Positions 31,860 through 39,490 of a stretch of DNA of 64,000 nucleotides are shown here, one piece after another (position 1 is the first letter of the stretch; each line of letters opens with the position of its first letter). A program made the position numbers and the translations under genes. Location: positions 62,001-126,000 of the forward strand of contig NZ_BJND01000008.1 in the NCBI RefSeq assembly GCF_006539505.1, in the 5' to 3' direction. Below the pieces are notes generated by a model that worked only from the letters and a program-made list of their open reading frames with translations, ran no database searches and was not told the DNA's origin. The stretch comes from Streptomyces spinoverrucosus (GTDB lineage: Bacteria > Actinomycetota > Actinomycetes > Streptomycetales > Streptomycetaceae).

Positions 31860-34800
31860 ATGGACCCGCGCCAGGAGCTGGTCGACTACCTCACCCGTCA
31901 GCTCGTCGGCCCCGTCGGCGGTGACGACGAGGTGCTCGACGCGCCGCCGGACCGGCAGTACCTGATGGGCACGCTCTACCCGCAACAGGCCGACCGCCGG
32001 CGTCGGCTCGACCTCGCCGCCGACGACCCCGAGGCACCCGGCGCCGAGCAGGACGCCCCCGACGTGGACCCGGCCGCCGACCCCGTGCCCGAGACCAACA
32101 GCTGGCTGCCCGCGTCCCTCGGCATCAGCTTCTACACCGATGCCGTGGACGTCGAGGTGAGTTGTGCCGCCGCCCGCTACGAGACGCAGCGGAACGAACC
32201 CGGGCGCGGCCGGCGCTGGAAGCGCGTCCCCCTCACGCCCGAGACACACACCATCGGCCCCGACCGGGAGGAGGTGACCGTCTTCGACCGCCGCGCGAAG
32301 ATCCAGCTGACCCGCCGCTCCTACGGCGCGGGCACGCTCATCACCGTGGCCCTGGTCAACGAGAAACGCCACGACGGTGCCGACGACAAGGCGCCGGACT
32401 GGGACGACATGCTGTTCCAGTGCCGGCTCAGCGTCCGCCCCGCCGATGGCGCCGTGCTGCCGTATCCCAGCGTCCGGCTCGCCAGTCGCGATCCCGAGGA
32501 ACGCGAACTGCGCCTTCAGTACCGGCACGTCGTCACCCACGCCGTCGGACATGGCTGCGCCGTCCGCGAGGACCGTGGCGAGGACCGCGGTGTCGAACTC
32601 CTCACCTGCGAAGCCCTGCCACGCGCCGAGGTACCCGCCGTCCGGGCCGGCGGCCCGCTCGACGCCCCCGCGCTCACGATCTCCCACCTCGCCGACCCGA
32701 CCGTCGACAGGGACCAACTCCGCGAGGAACTCGCTGAGTTCGCCGCCTCGTACCACGCCTGGTACGTGGGCCAGCGATCCGTCGAGGTGCCGCCCTGGGG
32801 CCGCGAAGCCGCGGAGCGGATCCTCGACCGCGTCCGCCAGGCGGTCACCCGCATCGAGGCCGGCGTGCGCACCCTGTGCGACCCCGACCGCCCCGAACTC
32901 CTCGACGCCTTTCGCATCGCCCAGCGCGCCATGCTGCTCCAGATGCGGCACTCCGCCCCCGACCAGGCCGGTCAGCGGCGCCACCGCGCGGACCCCGTAG
33001 CCCTCGACCCGCCCGTCGACCCCGAGGCCACCTGGCGCCCGTTCCAGCTCGCCTTCTTCCTCCTCGCCCTCGACGGCGTCGCCGACCCCGGACACCGCGA
33101 CCGCGAGACCACCGACCTGATCTGGTTCCCCACCGGTGGTGGCAAGACCGAGGCGTATCTGCTCCTGGCCGCCTTCACCATCGCCCTGCGCCGGATCCGC
33201 GGCGAAGGCGGCGGGACCACCGTGCTCAGCCGCTACACCCTCAGTCTGCTCACCACCCAGCAGTTCCAGCGCGCCGCCACCACGATCTGCGCCCTGGAAC
33301 ACCTCCGCCGCACCGAACCCGGACTCGGCCTCGGTAGTGAACCCATCACCATCGGCCTGTGGGTCGGCGACACCACCACCCCGAACAAGTTCGACGCGGC
33401 CAAAGTCGCCTTCGACGAGCAGGGCGCGGCGAGCCACCCCGAGGACGTCTTCATTCTCGACCGCTGCCCGTGGTGCGGCACCCGCATCCTGCCGCCCACC
33501 TGGTCGAGCGTCCGCTCCGACTACGGAGTCCGCGCCGAGGCGGACGAGTTCGCCTTCCACTGCACCCGTGACGAGTGCGCCTTCCACGACCTCCTGCCCG
33601 TCGCCGTCGTCGACCAGCACCTCTACGAGGATCCGCCCACCTTCGTCCTCGGCACCGTCGACAAGTTCGCCCGGCTCGCCTGGGAGCCCGACTCCGGCAA
33701 CCTCTTCGGCGCGGGCACCGGCCACCGGCCCCCGTCCCTGATCATCCAGGACGAGCTGCACCTGCTCACCGGACCGCTCGGCACCACAGTCGGCCTCTAC
33801 GAGGCGGCCATCCTGGAGCTGTGCACCGGCCCGGACGGCCGCCCACCCAAGATCGTCGCCGCTACGGCCACCATCCGGCGCTCCGCCGAACAGGTCCGAG
33901 CCCTGCACCACCAGGACGTCCAGCTCTTCCCGCCGTCCGGACTCGACGCCCGCGACAGCTTCTTCGCCGTCCCCGACACCGGCAGCCCCGGCCGTCTCTA
34001 CCTCGGCGTCATGGCGCAGGGCCACACCGCGGGCCGCGGCGCCGTCGCCACCACGGCGGCCATGCTCCAGGGCGTCCACCAGCTCCCCGAGGAACACCGC
34101 GACGACTACTGGACCCTCGTCGCCTACCACCACAGCCTGCGCGAACTCGGCCGTACCGTCACCGCGGCCGGCGACGACATCCCCGCCCAGCTCCGCGGCC
34201 TCGACGAGGGTGCGGGCACGCGCGAGCTGGTCGGTGAGCAGGTGCAGCAACTCGACAGCAGCGTGAAGCGCGCCGATCAGCCCATCCTCCTCGACCGCCT
34301 CGAAAAGCCCTGGACGGACCCCCGGTCGGTGTCGTTCCTGCCGTGCACCAACATGCTCTCCGTCGGCGTCGACGTGAAGCGGCTCGCGTACATGCTCATG
34401 CAGGGCCAGCCCAAGACCACCGCCGAGTACATCCAGGCCACCAGCCGCGTCGGCCGCCACCACGTGCCCGGACTCGTCGTCACCTACTTCAACGCCACGC
34501 GCCCGCGCGACCGGTCCCACTACGAGACCTTCATGGACTACCACCGGGCGCTCTACCGCTACGTCGAACCCGCCAGCGTCACCCCCTGGTCCCTGCCCGC
34601 GCGCCGACGTGCCCTGCACGCCGCGCTCGTCATCCTGGTCCGCCACCGGCTCGGCCTGGCCGCCGAGAGCCGGGCCGGACGGATCACCGACCACAAGGAC
34701 GAGGCAGGGCGGATCGCCGACGCCCTCGCCGAGCGCGCCGCGACCACTGAGCACGGTGCCACAGAAGCCGACGCCGACGCCGTACGCGCTGACGTACGAG

Positions 34801-35009
34801 CGGAACTCGGCTACCTCCTGGATGACTGGTACCGGCAGGCCGACACTGCCGCCGCCGAGGGCAAGGACCTCTACTACCGCAGTCAGGGCAAGGGCCAGCA
34901 CAACCTGCTCAAGGGCTTCGAGCAGCGTTGCGGCCTGTGGGAGACCCTCAACTCGATGCGCAGCGTGGACCGCGAGTGCCAGATCACCGTGACGGGAGCA
35001 GGAAAGTGA
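31860..35009 (+). CDS. drmA: DISARM-type helicase DrmA
   Basis: The 1049-residue product matches DrmA, the SF2-like helicase core of DISARM. It starts with a conserved ELVDYLTRQLVGPVGG segment and the SPD-like PPDRQYLMGTLYPQ. Walker A WFPTGGGKTEAY is at 422-433, a zinc ribbon starts CPWCGTRI near 535, the DEAH-like QDELHLLTGPLG begins near 630, and a C-terminal motif V/VI region reads SVGVDVKRLAYMLMQGQPK then QATSRVGRHHVPG. DrmA works with DrmB to bind and restrain entering phage DNA. Its stop overlaps the DrmB GTG. It follows the sigma gene by 52 bp and may be co-transcribed with it. Confidence 0.85.
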   Translation: MDPRQELVDYLTRQLVGPVGGDDEVLDAPPDRQYLMGTLYPQQADRRRRLDLAADDPEAPGAEQDAPDVDPAADPVPETNSWLPASLGISFYTDAVDVEVSCAAARYETQRNEPGRGRRWKRVPLTPETHTIGPDREEVTVFDRRAKIQLTRRSYGAGTLITVALVNEKRHDGADDKAPDWDDMLFQCRLSVRPADGAVLPYPSVRLASRDPEERELRLQYRHVVTHAVGHGCAVREDRGEDRGVELLTCEALPRAEVPAVRAGGPLDAPALTISHLADPTVDRDQLREELAEFAASYHAWYVGQRSVEVPPWGREAAERILDRVRQAVTRIEAGVRTLCDPDRPELLDAFRIAQRAMLLQMRHSAPDQAGQRRHRADPVALDPPVDPEATWRPFQLAFFLLALDGVADPGHRDRETTDLIWFPTGGGKTEAYLLLAAFTIALRRIRGEGGGTTVLSRYTLSLLTTQQFQRAATTICALEHLRRTEPGLGLGSEPITIGLWVGDTTTPNKFDAAKVAFDEQGAASHPEDVFILDRCPWCGTRILPPTWSSVRSDYGVRAEADEFAFHCTRDECAFHDLLPVAVVDQHLYEDPPTFVLGTVDKFARLAWEPDSGNLFGAGTGHRPPSLIIQDELHLLTGPLGTTVGLYEAAILELCTGPDGRPPKIVAATATIRRSAEQVRALHHQDVQLFPPSGLDARDSFFAVPDTGSPGRLYLGVMAQGHTAGRGAVATTAAMLQGVHQLPEEHRDDYWTLVAYHHSLRELGRTVTAAGDDIPAQLRGLDEGAGTRELVGEQVQQLDSSVKRADQPILLDRLEKPWTDPRSVSFLPCTNMLSVGVDVKRLAYMLMQGQPKTTAEYIQATSRVGRHHVPGLVVTYFNATRPRDRSHYETFMDYHRALYRYVEPASVTPWSLPARRRALHAALVILVRHRLGLAAESRAGRITDHKDEAGRIADALAERAATTEHGATEADADAVRADVRAELGYLLDDWYRQADTAAAEGKDLYYRSQGKGQHNLLKGFEQRCGLWETLNSMRSVDRECQITVTGAGK

Positions 35010-36886
35010 AGCGCAAACTCCGGGTCCGCCAGGCGCAGACCGTGCTGCCGTTCGGCGTGGGCGCGGTACTCGACGTCCAGGGCGAGTCCTTCGTCGCCGC
35101 CGGTATCGAGAGGTGGCCGGACCTCAAGACCCCCGTCCCCTCCGACCGGCTCGCCACCCGCCTCGGCGTCAAGGGCTTCTACGCCGCGCCCCACACCCTC
35201 AACGACCGCTACGACAAGGTCGATCGCCCCGGCGTTCCCTATGTACGCTTCCCCGGCTGGCTGTTCTGCGGCTCCTGCCGGGCCATGGTCCGCTTTCTGC
35301 GCGAGCACGAGAAGCCGGGCGAGCCGCCCGTCTGCACGTCCTGCGCCGCAGCACCCCGCCTCACCCCGATGCGGTTCGTCCGCATCTGCCCGGACGGACA
35401 CCTCGACGACGTCGACTGGTGGTACTGGGCCCACTCCAAGCTCGCGCCCGAACTGCGCGAGTCCTGCTCGGAGTCGAAGCACGCCTGGAAGGCACGCCGG
35501 CTCAGCTTCCGCGTCGCCGACCGCGCCTCCGGACTCGAAGCGCTCTCGGTGCGCTGCGAAGCGATCAGGGAGGGCGGCAAGCCCTGCGGTGCCGAACGCG
35601 ACCTGCTCGACGTCCTCGGCCCCCAGGGCGGACACTGCTCCGGCCGCAACCCCTGGCAGCACTGGGATACGAGGACTTCCTGCCGCCAGCAGGTGCACAT
35701 CGTGCAGCGCACCGCAGGCAACGTCTACTACCCGGTCGTCTACTCGGCGCTCGACATCCCCCAGACCGCCGAAGCCCCGCGTGCGGAGCGGAGCATGGCG
35801 GAGGCCGTCCTGGATCACGGCTACTGGACGAACCTGATCGACGCGCTCGGCACGCCCAGGGCCGACATCTTCCGCGACATGATCAAGGAGGACACCGACG
35901 CCCCGGACAGCCTCATCGACCAGCTCGTCGCGGAGGCCACGGGCGCCCCCGCGCCGGCGCCCGACCGGCAGGAGTCCGGAAGGTCCGGAAAGATCGACCT
36001 GAGCCGCGACGAGTGGTACGCCTTCGACGCCGCCCGACTCCCGGAAGCCACGAAGGAGTTCGCGGTCCGCCGCAGCGGACTCGGCCTCGACGGCGAGAAG
36101 GAGGAGCCCTGGGCCACCCTCGACGCGCATATCGGCGGTGTCGTCCTGGCCGACCGCCTCCGCGAGGTGCGGGCGCCGACCGGCTTCCGCCGCCACTCCC
36201 CGGGCGGCACCCTCGTACCCGCCGACACCAGCGGCCGCCTGCGCTGGCTCCCCGCGACCGAGGTGTACGGCGAGGGCATCGTCCTCACCCTGGACGAACA
36301 GCGCCTTGCCGCCTGGGAGAACGACCCCCGCGTACGGGCCCACGTCCACGGTGTCCGTACGGACCTCGACGCGTCGTTCCGCGACGAACAGCTCGCCGAG
36401 ACGACCGGCAGCGAACTCTCGCCCCGCTTCCTGCTCCTGCACACCGTCGCCCACCTCCTCATCCGCCAGCTCTCCTTCGACTCCGGCTACACCACCGCCA
36501 GCCTGCGCGAGCGCGTCTACGGCCGCCCCGAGTACGGCCAGCACGGACTGCTCATCTACACGGCCGCCGGTGACGCGGAAGGCACCCTCGGTGGCCTGGT
36601 CCGGCAGGGCGAGGCACCGCACTTCGCCGAGACGCTCATCCGGATGCTGGAAGCCGCCGCCTGGTGCTCCGCCGACCCGCTGTGCGCCGAGCACACCGGC
36701 CAGGGCTTCGGCAACCTCAACCGAGCTGCCTGCCACGCCTGCACCCTGCTGCCCGAGACCAGCTGCCAGACCGGCAACACCCTGCTCGACCGCGCCCTGG
36801 TCGTCGGCTCCGCCCGCGTGCCCGGCTACTTCACCGACGTCCTCACCTCGAGCCGCGAGTCCGCCGCCGCCATCGCCCAGGGATGA
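35006..36886 (+). CDS. drmB: DISARM protein DrmB (DUF1998)
   Basis: The 626-residue product matches DrmB. It begins with RQAQTVLPFGVGAVLDVQGESFVAAGIERWP. It then has an N-terminal zinc-ribbon region (FCGSCR... CTSCAAAPRLTPMRFVRICPDGHLDDVDWWYW, residues ~87-145), and a C-terminal DUF1998 core ending NLNRAACHACTLLPETSCQ with NTLLDRALVVG. The His-containing LLLHTVAHLLIRQLSFDSGY near residue 480 is also typical. DrmA and DrmB form the DISARM recognition complex. The GTG overlaps the drmA stop. The usual third gene (DrmC, a phospholipase D-fold nuclease) does not follow. Confidence 0.86.
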   Translation: MKRKLRVRQAQTVLPFGVGAVLDVQGESFVAAGIERWPDLKTPVPSDRLATRLGVKGFYAAPHTLNDRYDKVDRPGVPYVRFPGWLFCGSCRAMVRFLREHEKPGEPPVCTSCAAAPRLTPMRFVRICPDGHLDDVDWWYWAHSKLAPELRESCSESKHAWKARRLSFRVADRASGLEALSVRCEAIREGGKPCGAERDLLDVLGPQGGHCSGRNPWQHWDTRTSCRQQVHIVQRTAGNVYYPVVYSALDIPQTAEAPRAERSMAEAVLDHGYWTNLIDALGTPRADIFRDMIKEDTDAPDSLIDQLVAEATGAPAPAPDRQESGRSGKIDLSRDEWYAFDAARLPEATKEFAVRRSGLGLDGEKEEPWATLDAHIGGVVLADRLREVRAPTGFRRHSPGGTLVPADTSGRLRWLPATEVYGEGIVLTLDEQRLAAWENDPRVRAHVHGVRTDLDASFRDEQLAETTGSELSPRFLLLHTVAHLLIRQLSFDSGYTTASLRERVYGRPEYGQHGLLIYTAAGDAEGTLGGLVRQGEAPHFAETLIRMLEAAAWCSADPLCAEHTGQGFGNLNRAACHACTLLPETSCQTGNTLLDRALVVGSARVPGYFTDVLTSSRESAAAIAQG

Positions 36887-38004
36887 CACCCATGACCACC
36901 GCGAACACCCCCGTGCTCCACCCCGATCTCACCCCGGCCCAGCGTGACTGCCTGGACGCCCTGCCGCTGACCGGCAACCACGTCGTCAGCGGCCCACCCG
37001 GCAGCGGCAAGAGCCTGCTCGCCGCGCACCGCGCCGTCCACCTCGCCCTCACCGGCCGCCCCACCCTGCTGCTGTCCCGCTCCAACCTGCTGCGCCAGCT
37101 CCTGAACGGCATGGTCCAGGGCCTCACGGTCCCCGGCACACCGGTCGAGGCAGCCACCGTCCACGGCTGGGTTCTGCGCCACTTCGGATACGGCGCACCG
37201 CGCGTCCAGGACGGCTGGTTCGACTGGGCGGCCCTCACCCAACAGGCTGCCGCCGCCCTCGGCGAGAACAAGGCGGCCACCCCTCACCTCGTCGTCGACG
37301 AGGGCCAGGACCTGTCGGCGGGCTTCTACCGGATGGCCCGCCTCGCCGCCGCCTCCGTGACGGTCTTCGCCGACGAGTGCCAGCGCCTCACGGAAACGAA
37401 CTCCACCCTCACCGAGATCACCGACGCCCTCGGCCGCTCCACGCGACGAGTCGAGATCGCCGGGAACCACCGCAACAGCCGCGAGATCGCCTCCCTCGCG
37501 GAGCACTTCCGCACGGGCGGTACCCGCCCCGAAATCCCCTTCCGCAGCGGGACGCTGCCCGTGGTCCGCCACTATTCCGGCACCAAGGACCTCGCCGACG
37601 ACATCGTCGGCCTGGCGGCCCGGCACCCGCGGGACCGCATCGGCGTCATCGTCAACTCCCTGCGCACGGCTGCCGACCTGATGCGCCGCCTGGAACGCGC
37701 CGGCCTCGCCCACGAACCCCAGCTCTACAGCTCGGCAGCCTCCTCCGGCCGCTATCGCGACCTCGACCTCGCCCGCCCCGGGGTCGTCCTCGTCCACCGC
37801 GCCAGCGCCAAGGGCCTCGACTTCGACACCGTCGTCATCGCAGACGCGGAAACCGACTCCGCCACCGACCCCACGGCGGCGACCCTGTGCATGGCGTACT
37901 ACGTCATGATCACCCGTGCACGGGAGCGGCTGGTGCTGGGCTGGCAGGGGAGTCGGCTGCCGCGGCATCTGGAGGGGCTGCACGGGTGGGTGCACGTGCG
38001 GTGA
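36883..38004 (+). CDS. UvrD-like superfamily 1 ATPase/helicase
   Basis: The 373-residue product is a compact SF1 helicase-like ATPase: Walker A SGPPGSGKS near residue 37, Walker B HLVVDEGQDLSAGFY, a motif VRIEIAGNHRNSREIA-like region (VEIAGNHRNSREI), and C-terminal HRASAKGLDFDTVVIADAE with YYVMITRARERLVLGW. It is shorter than UvrD and lacks the large 1B/2B insertions. It occupies the slot where DISARM operons usually carry drmC, but no HKD motif is present, so it is a different component. The ATG at 36883 overlaps the drmB stop; the ATG at 36892 is an alternative. Confidence 0.8.
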   Translation: MTPMTTANTPVLHPDLTPAQRDCLDALPLTGNHVVSGPPGSGKSLLAAHRAVHLALTGRPTLLLSRSNLLRQLLNGMVQGLTVPGTPVEAATVHGWVLRHFGYGAPRVQDGWFDWAALTQQAAAALGENKAATPHLVVDEGQDLSAGFYRMARLAAASVTVFADECQRLTETNSTLTEITDALGRSTRRVEIAGNHRNSREIASLAEHFRTGGTRPEIPFRSGTLPVVRHYSGTKDLADDIVGLAARHPRDRIGVIVNSLRTAADLMRRLERAGLAHEPQLYSSAASSGRYRDLDLARPGVVLVHRASAKGLDFDTVVIADAETDSATDPTAATLCMAYYVMITRARERLVLGWQGSRLPRHLEGLHGWVHVR

Positions 38005-38049
38005 TGGCGCGACTGAGGCTACGAGCATGCTGGAAGACAAGGGGAGACG

Positions 38050-39357
38050 ATGACTGACGACCGCAAGACGACCGTGCCCGTGTGGACGCTGGCGACCGCT
38101 GACGTCCGGGTGCCAGCGTTGACCGCGGGCGAGTCGATGACGGCTGAGCGTCTGGCTGAACTGCGCGGAGTGCTGGCCGTCCTGGCCGACGAGCCGATTG
38201 CCACACTTGAGGTACATCCGCTGCCCGACAGGATCGACCGCGGCCGTGGCATCCCGCTCGACGCCGCGAGTCCCTTGGCGCAGCACCTGTCCCAGTTCAT
38301 CACTCAATCGACGCGAAGTTCCCTTACGGCGGCCAGAGCGACCGCTTCCGGCGAGAATCTGTATCGCATGGTGGTCCCGGCGAAGGTCGCCGCCCAGTTG
38401 GGGCAGGGCATCGTTCGCCCGATGGCGTCGAAGGCGGCGGCCGGTGGCATTCGTGGTCCGCTCGTGGACACAGCGGGCAAAATCGCCGGCGGTGCGACGT
38501 TCGTGCCGGTCGGAGGAGCGGCGGCGGGCACGGCCGGCGGGGCCGGTGCGACCGCCGGTGCCGTGGCCGCCGGCGGCACGGCGCTCACCGTGGCCGCTCC
38601 GCTCGTGCTCATGGCCGTGGCGGTGGGCGTGAGCGCGCACGCCGACCACAAGCGCCAGCAGGCCATCGAAAACATCACGGAACTGCTGGAGCAACTTCAG
38701 CAGGACAAGCTCGACGACGAGCACAGTGCACTCAACGGCTGCCGTGCCGCCATCGACAAGGCCACGGCCATCCTGCTCGACCAGGGCAAGCTCGGTGTCT
38801 CGCTGGGACTCGACTCGGCGGTGCACACCATCGACACGGCGCTGAGCAAAGCCGACATCCGCCTCGCCCGATGGCAGAGCGCGCTCGACAGACTCCCCGA
38901 GGGCGAGGCCGTCGAACTCGGCACGCTGACCAAGTCGTTCCCCGGCGTCGACGACCATGGAGGCACGTTTCGCACCCACCTCGAACTCGCTTCCCTGGCC
39001 ATCGCGCTGATGCGGCGGGTCGTCGTCCTCCAGGCCGTCGAGCACGCCCAGAGCGAGCCTGGCAATCCGTTCGAGAACTTCACCCGCGCACTCAAGCGCG
39101 ATCAGCAGCGCCTCGACGAGCTGGAGTCGGGTATCGCCGGTGTCCTGGTACGCCTGTCGGCACTGGAACTGGCCCGCCCGAACGGCAAGCGGCTCGTCTT
39201 CACGACCGGTGAAGTCGATCGCCTCATGAGCGCGGCCCACCGGATTCACCAGCTGGCCGACGGTGTCACGGTCAACAACCGCACGACAGACGTGGCGATT
39301 GAGATCGCCCGCGACAAGGACGGCTCGGTGGTCGTGTTCCCTGCGCTGCCCGTGTAG
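38050..39357 (+). CDS. hypothetical protein with Gly/Ala-rich hydrophobic hairpin
   Basis: I do not recognise the family of this 435-residue protein. Residues ~135-200 form a long Gly/Ala-rich hydrophobic region (TFVPVGGAAAGTAGGAGATAG then GTALTVAAPLVLMAVAVGVS), dense in small-xxx-small motifs, which could insert into membrane as a hairpin. The flanks are helical, with coiled-coil-like parts (QQAIENITELLEQLQQDKLDDE, and LKRDQQRLDELESGIAGVLVRL). There is no signal peptide. It follows the UvrD-like gene by 45 bp with an AGGGGAGACG ribosome binding site, so it is probably the last gene of the sigma-DrmA-DrmB transcription unit. A membrane-acting effector is one possibility (inference). Confidence 0.7.
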   Translation: MTDDRKTTVPVWTLATADVRVPALTAGESMTAERLAELRGVLAVLADEPIATLEVHPLPDRIDRGRGIPLDAASPLAQHLSQFITQSTRSSLTAARATASGENLYRMVVPAKVAAQLGQGIVRPMASKAAAGGIRGPLVDTAGKIAGGATFVPVGGAAAGTAGGAGATAGAVAAGGTALTVAAPLVLMAVAVGVSAHADHKRQQAIENITELLEQLQQDKLDDEHSALNGCRAAIDKATAILLDQGKLGVSLGLDSAVHTIDTALSKADIRLARWQSALDRLPEGEAVELGTLTKSFPGVDDHGGTFRTHLELASLAIALMRRVVVLQAVEHAQSEPGNPFENFTRALKRDQQRLDELESGIAGVLVRLSALELARPNGKRLVFTTGEVDRLMSAAHRIHQLADGVTVNNRTTDVAIEIARDKDGSVVVFPALPV

Positions 39358-39442
39358 GCGTGGGTGTGCTCGCGCTCTGCGCCCCACTGGGACCCGCGCC
39401 CCGCACCGGAAGTGTCCAGGGGCTGGGCCCATCGACGCATGC

Positions 39443-39469
39443 GGTGCAGGGCCGAATGCGCCCTGCACC
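39443..39469. terminator. convergent terminator hairpin
   Basis: A perfect 10-bp stem (GGTGCAGGGC / GCCCTGCACC) with a 7-base loop lies between the convergent hydrophobic-protein and Hsp70-like genes. It has no T-run; the strength and position suit a bidirectional terminator. Confidence 0.72.
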
Positions 39470-39490
39470 CGTGCCGCATCCCGCAGCCTG

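Noticed and set aside
31830..34901. A 1023-codon open frame on the minus strand opposite drmA
   Set aside because: It is a high-GC shadow: its composition is Gly/Val/Glu-rich without any recognisable fold, while the plus strand encodes a conserved helicase.
36883..38004. Gene as the missing DISARM drmC
   Set aside because: No HKD phospholipase D motif is present; instead it has Walker A and DEGQD helicase motifs.
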